From Agroathelia rolfsii (lineage: Eukaryota > Basidiomycota > Agaricomycetes > Amylocorticiales > Amylocorticiaceae), in NCBI GenBank assembly GCA_018343915.1, contig JABRWF010000003.1:434001-498000 (forward strand): a stretch of 64,000 bases of DNA. Reading direction: 5' to 3'. The notes under the pieces are model-generated. The model was not told the DNA's origin, did no database searches, and saw only the letters and a list, made by a program, of their open reading frames with translations. Positions 27,801 through 38,555 of the stretch are shown piece after piece. Positions within the stretch are counted from its first letter, which is position 1, and each line of letters begins with the position of its first letter. Both the position numbers and the translations under genes were made by a program.

Positions 27801-28703
27801 TACGGATGGATATCGCTTGAATGATTGGATGATTGATGCTCTAAAGACGTTCTCTCAGCTCATTTCAAAGGAGAAATAAAGGCATAGACTCGTTTCAATG
27901 AGTTTATACATTAGGGGCTAAGCCGGAATATTTGCTTCAAGTTACCGAGGACATGCCATGCCTAACTCCACATCAGCATCCCTTCCAGTTTTCAAGAAAG
28001 GGACGGCGGACAGCGGACCGCAGGTGTTTTTTTTCTCCAACTACAGCTTCAGTTGCTTGTGAAGATGATGCGTTGGATAGGTTTAGTGGCCATCCATCCG
28101 AACACACGCACTCGGGGAGATGATCCCTTGATCACGGAACTGTCAAGCAAATCTTTTAGCGTAATCTACATGAAATATGTAATGTATGCTCCATAATCAT
28201 TTCTACATATTGTCTATCAAACGGAAGAAAATGTATTTGTTATATAGATTTTCGCAATCATAGAGTACGAGATGGAACGTTGCGAAGCATGCTCGGTATG
28301 AATACGCGGAAGTAACACACCTACATCCAGTTGGAGAGTGATTGGGATTGGGAGAGACGGGCGGGCGCGGGGGAGATATGCCATCGGTCCCGAGGCGCAT
28401 CAGGCAAAAGGGTCACATGACTGAAGCTCATCCGACATCCCCGATATAGGAGGCGATGCTCGGCTTGGGCGGTTCGGATTGTCGGACGGATAAGAGCTCC
28501 GGGAAAGGCAGGGCCTAGAACGGAAAAGGCCGAAAAAGAATGATAACCATATTAGGGAGGACAGACGGACTGTGCCTGAGAGAGCTCGGATCGGGCTATT
28601 GGCTAGCTGACAACAAGTCCGACGATCGAGCTTGAGTTGGGTGCCTTAATCCAAGGCCTCAGCGGGTCAGGCACAGATATATTATGAGTCCTCGTACGTC
28701 TGG
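22102..28703. other. Long gene-free region (about 6.6 kb)
   Basis: No gene supported on either strand: the open frames are short, unrelated in frame and without coding-like composition. It begins with the T-rich 3' UTR of the kinase. It contains homopolymers (11 G at about 23871-23881, about 30 A at 24839-24868, several A or T runs of 10-13), GATGAT-type repeats near 25578, and a perfect 12-bp palindrome CAGGGCGCCCTG near 26431. The final kilobase is presumably the promoter of the second C2H2 gene. It could contain non-coding transcripts or old, degraded repeats; I see nothing that identifies them. Confidence 0.55.
24839..24868 (+). repeat. Poly(A) tract of about 30
   Basis: An uninterrupted run of about 30 adenines inside the gene-free region. 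It might be the tail of an old retroposed sequence, but I see no recognisable body or target-site duplication. Confidence 0.85.
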
Positions 28704-30636
28704 ATGTCCAGCACCACCTCTTCCATGGAGGCTGATAAAACCTCCACTAGCAACATCTCAGCTTTCTCTGTCGACTCCAGCTCTTCTGCCTCCTCTTCTC
28801 CTATTTCATCATCTCAGCCTCACATGGCCACTGTTGTCGTCACCCACTCCGCCCCAGGGCCCTTAGGACAGTCTGGAATATCCAAACGGTATCGAGCAAT
28901 ACCAGCAAAGACCTTCCAATGCCGCGGCTATGGCGATTGCAGAATGGTTTTCAGCCGCTCAGAACATCTGGCCAGACATGTTCGGTATGTCATCTCTCAC
29001 CACCATCCTTTCTTTACTGTATGATCGCTGAGCATTTTCATTGTTGTTAGTAAACACACCGGCGAACGGCCCTTTGCATGCCACTGTACCAAGCAGTTCT
29101 CTCGCCTCGACAACTTACGCCAGCATGCACAAACAGTGCATGCAGACCGTATTGACGAGAACGAGCGGATGATGCGGGAGCTTACCTCGCTCCACGCCAC
29201 CATGGCTGCTGCACACAAGGCCACCACCGCAAGAGCCCGCAAAGCGGCTGCAAGTTTGTCTGTTACGAGTTCTTCGCCGTCCTCGTCTTCATCCGTTCTG
29301 GTAAAGCAGGAAGATCTTTCGGGCATGCGCCATGTCGCTCATTCCTCCGCCCCTCGCCCAGGTACGAGCGTGGGCTACGAAGGAGGACAGCTTGTCCCCT
29401 CTCCTTCCTCCTATGCACCCTACCCAGCTGCACCCGCACTCTCTCGCCAACATCCGAGCCTCAGCCTCAGCCTCTCCACCCAGTGGCATGTCCAGACGCT
29501 CCCCCCTACAACACCAACAAGTATCGCCGGCCGGGACCATTCCTTTCGAGACCCAGGCCATTCCTTTCGGCCCTATCCGTCCCCAGCAGCAGAGCACCAG
29601 TCCTTTCGCGCCTCCCCACCCACACCCGAGGCGGCCAACGGCTCTCGACCTGTCCTCCCACCCGTCGCGCGTCTCTCCCCCGGTGCCTTCGCCGCATCCC
29701 AGCGTGCACTCGCCCTTCCACGAGACTTTCGAGAATATCAGCGACGCCCAGAGACGGCCCCCGCAGCTGTCGACCCAGGCTATGGGGGAGATGGCTATCC
29801 ACCATTCGTTCGGCGTGAACGTCGACTGGCTTACGCAGATGCAGGCAGTCCAACAGCAGCAGCAGGAGGCGGCGGTCGGCGCACAAGCTTATCGCCGGCA
29901 TCATCATCACCCCGAGATGGCGCAATCACAGTCCCCAGCGGAGAGTTCGACTTGGGCCCAGATGGCGAAACAGGCGAATCACCCTTTTCCTTCAACCCAC
30001 CGGCAGTCGCCAACACGGCAGCAGCGGGGGAGCCCTATCAGTCCGGCTATGCAAGCGGCTCCCGGCCTGCATCTCGGAGACTCACCGTCCTGGAGCTCTG
30101 CCACGACGAGCAGCAGCAGCAGCAGCAACACCAGCTCGGTGTCGTTCCAGAACGGCCAGAATCAAGTTTATCCCCCCTTTAGGGAGCCACAGGACGGCGT
30201 GATGAGGAGATCGCATCTGCTTTCGCCCACGGAGAGCAGGTACTCTACCGAGCTAGCACTGCAGCAACAGGAACAGTTCAAGCTTGAGCAAAGGCGGCAA
30301 CGAGAGGAGGAGCGCCGTTTTCTTGCCATGCAACAACAGCAACAGCAACAGATGGCGTATGCCGAACGATGCTTCTTTGAGCAGCAACAACAACAACAAC
30401 AACAACAACAGGGAGAATACACGCCTCTGCAAGAATATCCAGACCAAGGATATCATTCGCCGCACTCTCAACCCACATACTCTCCTCATCCCGAGTATCA
30501 GCAATCAACCACCGCCTACGATGGTCTGAACAGTCTCATGCCTTCTGCATATAACGTTGCCTCGAGCGCCGATGAAATGGAGATGGCAAATCATATGGCT
30601 GGAATGGTCAAATTCGAGGACGATAATATGTCATGA
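28704..30636 (+). CDS. C2H2 zinc-finger transcription regulator, copy 2
   Basis: Paralog of the gene at 15541 on the same strand. Exon 1 is 28704-28984 and exon 2 starts at 29051; the intron sits at exactly the same place, inside the Arg codon of the linker RKHTGERPF. Fingers: FQCRGYGDC / [10 protein letters not shown], then [16 protein letters not shown], followed by [14 protein letters not shown] (copy 1: [14 protein letters not shown]). Shared motifs follow in the same order: [34 protein letters not shown]. The finger frame stops at 30182. Coding continues in the +1 frame to 30636 (Gln-rich, [16 protein letters not shown], then an acidic end [10 protein letters not shown]). A 91-nt intron at 30166-30256 (A|GTTTAT .. 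GAGCTAG) would join them for 591 aa; this splice is weaker than that in copy 1. Unspliced length is 470 aa. Confidence 0.85.
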
Positions 30637-33283
30637 TACTCTCCTTTTTCTTTCTTTCTTTCTCCTTTTGGTTTCTTCTGCGTTTTCCTCTCTCATTGGT
30701 TTAAAATGTATTCTCATGTACTCTACGAACTTGCACATTTGCCTTCCCTCCTTCCCTCCCTTTATTAACTTGCCCTATTTTATTTCCTTTGCACCTTCTA
30801 TTGGCATATACGCACCATTAGGTTACCCCTTCTGTCATGGATTTCAAGTTGCACCTTTTGATTCATATATTATTATATACACCCTTCAATGTACTGGAAA
30901 CCCGTACTATAATGTGATTTCTGCTCTTTTTTTGCAAATGCAATTTCCAATAACAATCTGTTATATGTTGTATCGTTCGCGGGATTCCCATTCATCTCGC
31001 AAAAAAAAAAAAAGGTCCGAGGTGTTTGGTTTCATCAATCCATTCACTCATTCATTCATTCGCCATCAGTGGTACTAGTGGCAAAGAAACCGACGTTTAT
31101 TGTTGACATCAAAACTGTGATGTCGTTCTGTGGCATGATATCATGCCTCAGACAGAGCCACAATCAATCCAATGTAGCAATGTAATATCTCTCGCAATTG
31201 GCAATGTTTACAAGACAATTGAATGTACCGGTTCCCATCATTACTCGTGCATCAACTCCCCACTGACATGGGAACGAAAACCTATTCAAGGTATGTCTGG
31301 GAAACGAGTACTATCATAGTCATAGTTGTACATGTATATTGATGGATTGCGGCGCTACACACGTTTCTCTTGTAGATCATCATACCGTTGACAAGACCTA
31401 CATGCATATAGCACCAAACGGTATGCGAAATGTCAGGGGGCTTGTACGGTGACAGCGTATGTAGCCCATCCATCAGCTTTCCAAACCTCCGGTTAATGGC
31501 AGCACTGTTATGAAACAGGATGATAGCTACCACGTCCAGGTAAATAAGCATCCAGGCATCCGAGACTGCGCGGGCAGGCTTGTTGTACACGTACACAAGA
31601 CGTGCACGTAAGCGTGTATGTATGTGTGTGAAATACGTATAACGGGCGTGATAAATGCGGAAGAGAGGAAGAGAAATAGAGAAGATCCGACGACATCGTA
31701 GCTTGAAGCCCTTACCAAAGCCATATTCACACATATGCATAACATGAATCAAAAGAAAGAAAGAAGAAAAAAAAAAAAAAAAAACTTCTAAAATGGATTC
31801 CACGCGCATTTCCGCCCCACACACCCGATTGCCGGACCACATCACGCCGAGTTAAATGGGACCGACGACGGGCGGCTCCATCAAACTTCTCCATCATTAT
31901 CAATTGCGGGATGTCTTTTTCTTTTCCCTCTCTCGTCTATAAGATTTTAGCCGAGGCAGAAGAATTTGCTTTTTACATATCCCGTTAGCGCGTTACGGTG
32001 ACCGGACGGTTAATGTATGTATCGCGGCGTTGAATAAGTTGACACGATGATAACAAGGCATTGAAGGGATGGTTCATTCATTGTCCTGAATCATACATTA
32101 CATTCCTATATGTCACGGCTATTCAAATATCGAGCATTGACCACGTGTCGAATCGCTCGATGGATACAGTTTTGGCCAGTTGAGGGGTTCGACCCTGGAC
32201 TGATGACAGAGAGGAACCACACTAGCATAAGGCTACGCCATAGCTGCACGAACTCAACTCGAGGTCTCATGCTAGCAGCTGATCACGATCTCGACACATC
32301 CCGACTCGGAGCCTTCGGAACAATCATGGTGAAATCCGCCAAGGTTGTAACCCGATTACTGATGATGGAACTCATTCAGGGATTGCATGCCTGAGCACGG
32401 CCCGCTGTGACTTGGGCCCAGGTTGGATTCAGGCATTGACATTATGCTCTATTATGCCAATGGCCTTGTACATAAACTTGAAAACAACACCTTCCGGATG
32501 AGGTGTTTGTCTTGAACCTGAGACTCAAAAATCGGATGGGAATCGATATCGAGGCTAGCGAGCCGATGGAACACCATACTGAGCATCAGAGTTGTTTTGG
32601 ATTCTCGGATTATGGAACAGGCTCTTTCTTTACGCCTTTTGCTTGTTGTATGCTGATTGTATGGCACAATAATGGTGGAGGCGGTAGCCTTTAGAAGCCC
32701 GTCCGGGTGCAATCCAAATTCGGATGGCGTATCGTATTTGACGTCTGGCCATTTGAACATATGCACATTCTGCACCGTGTCGTGGGCTTAGGCGGTATTG
32801 ATTGTGTTGCAGCGTGACTAAGAGCCCAAGTCGCAGTTGGTTTTCTAATAATAAATGAGACCGGTAAGCGTAGACGGTTTGCTCAATGCTCAGTTGTGCT
32901 GGCATGACGCCGGCTATGTTTTATACACAATTGGATTAGCCTGAGCTATTGATATAGCGCCTGGATCCGAAGGGTCATCGGAAGATTTGGCAGGTGGACA
33001 TACATGTACCTTGTGAGCAAGGCCGTGTGGCAGAGCTTACATTGATGGCTTACCTTATCGCTTACTTCATAAAATAGCTTCTGCCTATGTGCACTTTCTA
33101 GGTTGTACAACTCGAGTGAGCTATGATACATGGTATTAACTGGGATAACTAAGATGTATTCAAATGTGCTATCGCACGGGTCCATTCCCGGAGTAAAAGT
33201 CTTAAGAGCCAGAATAGTGCAGGATACCCCAGCCGCTGGTGCGTTGTGCAATATCACTACATGTTCACTGACAAATGGAACCA
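30637..33283. other. Gene-free region (about 2.6 kb)
   Basis: 3' flank of the C2H2 copy 2 (T- and C-rich) followed by AT-rich DNA without a supported gene. A 187-codon minus-strand frame at 31282-31845 is Phe/Ser/Tyr/His-rich, reads through A-runs and lacks any motif. No RNA gene recognised. Confidence 0.5.
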
Positions 33284-34413
33284 TCATCCGCTCTCTTTGA
33301 GGGCGAAACGCCGTAAGGCTTCCGCCATCCGAGCAATGTCTTCCATAGCAGCGTGCTTTTCAGCTGTTGAAATCCCTTCGAGTCCCCAAAGCTCGCCAGG
33401 TGAGGCTCGAAGGCCATCAAGAGACAATACCGTACCAGCCTTGGTAGTGATTCGGATTTCTGTGGGGATGGCAAGTTGATCGCTTGGAACGGGTTGTTGA
33501 TCGAGATCTGGGGCAGACTGGGAAGGCCCGGATAACAAACGAATACTTGGTGTCCGCTTTAGTGATTTCGATGATTCGGCAACTTCAAGTGTTTGTGGTG
33601 GCAATGCTATCGGACTCCCGTTAACACTCAGCATGCTCTCTCCCTTGCGTGGCAATCGAGGATATGGGGGCGCATCCGATGGTATCGGTGGAGCAAATGT
33701 CGCGCGTGAGGGCGGAGGCTGGTATTTGGACGGAAGGGGTTTCACGGTCGCAGGTTTGATCTTTTGCGAGCCCGGAGACGGTGCGAAGCGTGGTGGCTGT
33801 TAAAGAAAGTCTCAGTGGAGAACGCATGTATGTGTGGATATGTGACAAACAATGCCACCCGGCGTCCGTGCTAACAATCGTGCACGCTGGGTCGACCCCA
33901 GATTGGATGCTAAGCCAGTCTTCCCTTTTGGCGTACCTAGCAGACGTGCTAAACAAAGTGTACATCGTGAGTGTAATGACCTCCTTGAAGATGAAGTAGC
34001 TGCTCACCATTTTTGGCATTTCTTTCACCGTCTTCTGACAAAAGCCCAGCACTTTCAGCCCATTTGCGCTTCCTCTCCTCCGGCCCAATCCCAACATTGG
34101 CGCCTATAGTCCCATCACTCACAAGCCATGCCCGTTTGCGAGCTTGAAAGCATTTATCGATATCCCCACCATATTTATCAAGTTCCTCCAAGGTAGCGTT
34201 GCGTACTAAAGGTGGTATAGCATCCACATGTGACTCTGCGTCGCGCAAGAATTTATGCAGTGACTGTTCGAGCTCGGCTTCAAAGAGGCGGGTGCGGTCT
34301 GCGACTGCGTGGCGAGATTAGACGATGAGGGATAGGCCAGGGGGCTAAGCAGTACTTTCGAGGTCAAATGCGGCTAGTATTGCAGCCTTTTCTTCAGCCG
34401 TATAGATAGACAT
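33284..34413 (-). CDS. Borealin/Nbl1-like chromosomal passenger complex subunit, 4 exons
   Basis: Exons (minus): 34413-34356, 34304-34008, 33936-33851, 33796-33284; 317 aa, every join in phase. The N-terminal 60 residues match the Nbl1/Borealin N-terminal region: MSIYTAEEKAAILAAFDLE, then DRTRLFEAELEQ, IPPLVRNATLEELDKYGGDI. This helix normally packs with the survivin/Bir1 and INCENP helices in the chromosomal passenger complex that places Aurora kinase on centromeres. The middle is basic and Pro/Ser-rich (ERKRKWAES, QRARLLARTPGG). The C-terminus (TEIRITTKAGTVLSLDGL, then PGELWGLEGI, EDIARMAEAL) resembles the borealin C-terminal dimerisation part. The assignment rests on pattern memory, not on a search. 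It is divergent from the sterol dehydrogenase with about 250 bases between. Confidence 0.65.
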
Positions 34414-34660
34414 ATGTTTGATCTTTTGTCGTCAGAGGCAGAAAGTACGGCAACTGCCAATACAGCAAGCTCAAGTCGTGGTGGTCAACACAATGTGGTC
34501 ATCATATGGTTGTCGCGGTGGGTGCGTACGATTATGTAATAATTACATGTAAACTGTAATTCCACAAGTCGACTTGAAGTGGCCTCATTTGCTGCACCTT
34601 TATTTTCTCCTTGCTTTCGCATCCACGACTCCTGACCCCAGTATATTTTTTTTTCTCAAA

Positions 34661-36047
34661 ATGATAATGGAATCGTATCTCGTCATTGGTGGTAGCGGTT
34701 TCCTGGGGAGACATATCGTGCAGCAACTGAAGGCTCGAGGAGACGAGGTGTCCGTATTGGATATTGTTCAACGTTATGACGATACCCCCTTCTATTCTGT
34801 TGACATCAGCGACGAGACCCAGGTCGCTGATGCCCTGCAAAAGGTTTTTCTTTACCCCAATGAGTCTTCCTATTGTATTTCGTATCACTAAACGCGAATT
34901 CATGTTAGTCCGGAGCAACATGTATTATCCATACCGCTTCACCGCCCCATGGATTGGACCCAGCCATTTACTTCAAAGTCAACGTTGATGGCACACGCGC
35001 GGTTCTTGCAGCTGCAGCCCTTTCAACAAATCGCGTTGATAAATTAGTTTTTACGAGCTCAGCTGGTGTCGTTTTCAATGGCGAGGACATTATCGACGTT
35101 GACGAACGTCTCGCGCCCCCCGAGGTTGCCATGGATGCTTACAACGAGAGCAAGTCTCGTGCGGAAGAATTGGTTCTCAAGGCTAATGGTGTAGGTGGTG
35201 TCAAAACGGTCGCCCTACGGCCTGCGGGTATATTCGGGTTAGTGGTTACACGACGATTTATGGTCTGCACTGTAATATTGATAAGTTATTGTTGAACAGA
35301 CCTGGGGACAGACAGGTCATGACAGGTCTTTACCAAGTTTATGAAAGGGGACAGACTCATTTCCAGATCGGGGACAACAACAATCTATTTGACTGGACAT
35401 ATGTCAGCAACGTTGCCCATGCTCATCTGCTTGCCGCAGACAAGCTTGCCCAGGAGCCCTCTCCACCATCTCTCGACGACGCACTTCCTTCCATCGATTT
35501 GACAACCGGAAAGCACAACATTCCTACATCTAACTCTCGCCCGTTGGGCCCTTATGTTACCCTTCCTCCGAACGCGGAGAAAATAGAAGCAAACTTCAAC
35601 TCGTCAACGCCCGTGGGTCCACCACGACCCGTCAGGCGCACCCGCTTCGATCCATTGTCGGCAAATGCGCTGGCCCGCGCCGATCCTGACCACGACCCGC
35701 TCGCCGTTGCTGGAAACGTCTTTTTCATCACAAACGGAGAGCCTGTCTATTTCTGGGATTTCATGAGATACGTCTGGCATGCATTAGATCAATCAAACCC
35801 GTCTCCTCCTGCAAAGAAGCGACAGATCGTCTTCCCGAAGGCGCTGGGTATGGCCCTGGCAGGTGCTGCAGAATGGTGGGGATGGTTGACAGGGCGAGAG
35901 AGTGCATTTACCCGGTTCCGGGTGCAGTTCAGCTGTGCGACACGTTGGCATAACATTGAGAAGGCAAGGAGAGTGCTTGGATACGAGCCACAAGTTGGGA
36001 TAGAGGAGGGTGTCAAGAGGATGGTCGAAGTAAACCTGTTTCCTTAA
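34661..36047 (+). CDS. ERG26: Sterol-4-alpha-carboxylate 3-dehydrogenase-like (3-beta-HSD family), 419 aa
   Basis: NAD(P)-dependent decarboxylating dehydrogenase of the sterol C4-demethylation complex at the ER; also called C-3 sterol dehydrogenase. Exons: 34661-34843, 34909-35237, 35300-36047. The Rossmann motif is near the start (YLVIGGSGFLGRHIVQQL), then TCIIHTASPP, NVDGTRAVL and KLVFTSSAGVVF. The active-site YxxxK is YNESK (about residue 153). LRPAGIFGPGDRQ spans the second splice, then NLFDWTYVSNVAHAHLLA, which is typical of the family. The C-terminal segment AGAAEWWGWLTG is the weakly hydrophobic region expected near the membrane. MIMESYL may start at the first or third Met. A second, longer paralog lies at 38.6-40.2 kb. 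Either could be the housekeeping enzyme; this copy is nearest to the compact fungal ERG26 form. Confidence 0.9.
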
Positions 36048-36823
36048 TGGCTCGTAAATTTCCCATGCTTAGTTCATTTCATTTTACAGTGGTGGAGAGA
36101 AGAGCATGCCAAAGGGAACATAAAAACCACCGGACACTAGATGATACTCCCCCCGTTTCCCAGGTCTGGACAATGAGGTCGCTGTGCTCTTGACCAGTCG
36201 CTTTTCTTGGGAGTATTTCGTTACTCATACCCTATGTTTCTTTGGAATCGCTGTAGCTTACTATTATTCTAATGTGACATATAATGCGTAGATTTCATGC
36301 AGCAAGCACCATAGAAACTAAATCTCCAGGTGACACTAAGGATTGCGAGTAAACATGTGTGATGAAGATGATCTATTGAAATATTTATCAACCGTGCAGA
36401 TTGTATTCAAATGAACATACAATAGGTTATCGATTGTCTTAGGTTTTTTTCACTTACTCATTCAGGCTCCCGCAAATAGCGCCATTGAGAGCCCTTGCGT
36501 GTGAGGTGCGCATCCCATATCGAGTTAAGACATTCAGGCTATCCAAGCTTTAGTAAAGATAATGATCTACGAAATTCTACAGAAATCATAATTTTGATCT
36601 ATGTTAGTGCCTATATATTTGCCTTTTTTCAGTATGGGTTGGCCATAACCGTGACGGCTCCATTGACCACATCCGCCATGAGATTTATGGTTACTCCGAG
36701 TTCACTGGCATCATTATGATGTATGGTTTATCACGCCGGGTGGTTGTATCATGTCCAGCCACTGGTCCACCATCTTGCTTATTTACACCCCGCGTCAGCA
36801 CACGGGTATTAATTTTGGCAGAA
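36048..36823. other. Intergenic between sterol dehydrogenase and F-box gene
   Basis: About 780 bases. The first half is the 3' UTR of the upstream gene and the second half the promoter of the F-box gene. No gene seen. The F-box frame is open to 36716, but the extra 36 residues upstream of the chosen ATG look non-conserved. Confidence 0.5.
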
Positions 36824-37726
36824 ATGGAACCCTTCCCGATACTTCCTCAGGAAATCATAGAGCACATATTCTTGTGGGCTTGCTCTCTACCAAATTCACA
36901 AGACACATGTCGTACCGTCAGCATCGTTGCACGATTCGCTCATGCAATTGCTGTCCAATGTCTTTACACAACTCTCTATATCCCAGATCCTACTAAGGCA
37001 AACATCACTTGTCTTATCGATCAGCTCAGAAAAGCCGCTCCTGGGTCAACAGGAGAATCGACCTACGCCTCTTTCGTCAGGAATGTATGCTTGTTCATCC
37101 CCGGTGGATATGATTACCCTGTCGACAAGAGACGCAAAGAGAAAGAGCAATGTTTGACGCTCTTAGCCCAAAACATAGTTCATGTATGTCCTAACCTAGA
37201 AAGGATCCTGCTTGACGAAATCTCTATGGAGGTTCGATCTGTCTGGACTGGACAAGATATAACTGGACCATGGCGAAACCTTGAAATCACTTTAGCGTCT
37301 TATTCACGTTCTATAAGCCCAACAGCGATTTTAGGCTGGAGTCAAACGTTTCGATCCTCCATAACTCGATTGCATACTAGTGGGTCGGTGACGTCTTTCC
37401 ACGACTTACACACCCTGGAGGGATTCATGCCCAAACTGACACACATAGCCCTTTCTGCGGACATACTCCGCCGTCAGAGACAAGCCATATATGTTGGTGC
37501 ACAGATCTTGCCACGTCGAATACAGATGATTGTATTTGTTTTTGCGAGTAGTTATGGGCTGGAGAATGCCGCGAATACGCTTTCAGGCTTGCGCAGGATG
37601 GATTCACGCGTATATATGCTTTTACGGGGCTCAGATTACCGTGAAAATTGGCTACATGACTTAGAGGGAGATTCGGTCTGGGATAAGGCAAGAAAACAGA
37701 CTACAGATTGGGATTCACGGGTGTAA
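36824..37726 (+). CDS. F-box-like protein, 300 aa
   Basis: A single-exon gene. The N-terminus MEPFPILPQEIIEHIFLWAC is an F-box-type start (LP..I...I). It is followed by TVSIVARFAHAIAVQCLYTTLYIPD, the usual continuation in the large F-box families of Agaricomycetes. The rest is leucine-containing but without clear LRR repeats: NLERILLDEISME, FMPKLTHIALSADIL, YGLENAANTLSGLRRM. Such proteins are substrate receptors that bind Skp1 in SCF ubiquitin ligases. The substrate is unknown. The start at 36824 was preferred to the in-frame ATG at 36716 because the F-box then lies at the N-terminus. It sits between two sterol dehydrogenase paralogs, probably by chance. Confidence 0.72.
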   Translation: MEPFPILPQEIIEHIFLWACSLPNSQDTCRTVSIVARFAHAIAVQCLYTTLYIPDPTKANITCLIDQLRKAAPGSTGESTYASFVRNVCLFIPGGYDYPVDKRRKEKEQCLTLLAQNIVHVCPNLERILLDEISMEVRSVWTGQDITGPWRNLEITLASYSRSISPTAILGWSQTFRSSITRLHTSGSVTSFHDLHTLEGFMPKLTHIALSADILRRQRQAIYVGAQILPRRIQMIVFVFASSYGLENAANTLSGLRRMDSRVYMLLRGSDYRENWLHDLEGDSVWDKARKQTTDWDSRV

Positions 37727-38555
37727 TATGGCACGGATTGACGAACAACGAGGGGACCGATAGCAAAAGTAATCAAATGCAAGGATCGCCTGAAGTAGAC
37801 GGGAACGTGCAAATACCTGTAGCATGTGATAAAATTATTGTTTAGTATACGTTAGTGTGTGGGGATTCAAAAATAAATACCGAAATTTATTGTCCTAGAG
37901 TAGATTGGCACATGTATTTGTAAATCCTTGGCAGTGTTAGTGTTTAATCATCAAAATGAATATATATGCTCAGGATAATCAAGATATAGTAAGTCAATTA
38001 GCACTAAATACATGCCAATCTTCTCAATCCTTAAGTTCGACCCTAAATCAAGGTCAAGGATTTCGAAGGTTTCCTGTTTGTACTTCCCTTAGCCGGCGGT
38101 GTCAATGACATAAAACAAGGTTATTGAGACATACTAGTCTTCCCTTAAAACAGCTACCTAAAGCATTAGCCCCCGTAACAGAAACATGCGCTGGGCAGAT
38201 AGTTTCACGCATTTTGCGTTCCAATATTTCGGGTAGACACGATGGCACGAGGACGCTAGTTGGAGGCCGTGAATCAAGAGGGAAGGCAGACCAGATAATT
38301 TGGTATCAAGGGAAAACAAGATGTAAGGGGACCCTTCTACTCGCAGTAATCACCCTTACGCAAAAGGCAGCATGATATCTTGTGCGTACTAAACCGGTGA
38401 ATATGGTATCCTATATATGAGGGATAGTACGGTATTGGCACTGTCAAGTGTAAATATAAGAATATTATGATACTAACAATCAATGTCAACTCTATAAGAT
38501 ATCGCCGTGTATAAATGTGAGAATGACATAAACCACGCCGTGGCTCCGTAAAGTA
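37727..38555. other. Intergenic between converging genes
   Basis: About 830 AT-rich bases between the F-box stop and the 3' end of the minus-strand dehydrogenase. No gene seen; a 83-codon plus-strand frame at 38124 has no coding-like features. Confidence 0.5.

Noticed and set aside
31282..31845. 187-codon minus-strand frame
   Set aside because: Composition is dominated by Phe, Ser, Tyr and His from A/T runs, with no motif and no splice context.
32150..32230. tRNA-like GGGGTTCGACCC word
   Set aside because: It resembles a T arm, but no matching acceptor stem, D arm or anticodon arm could be found upstream at the right distance.
32110..32905. Short frames on both strands in the 32 kb region
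   Set aside because: Each is under 110 codons, without conserved motif, and mutually incompatible.
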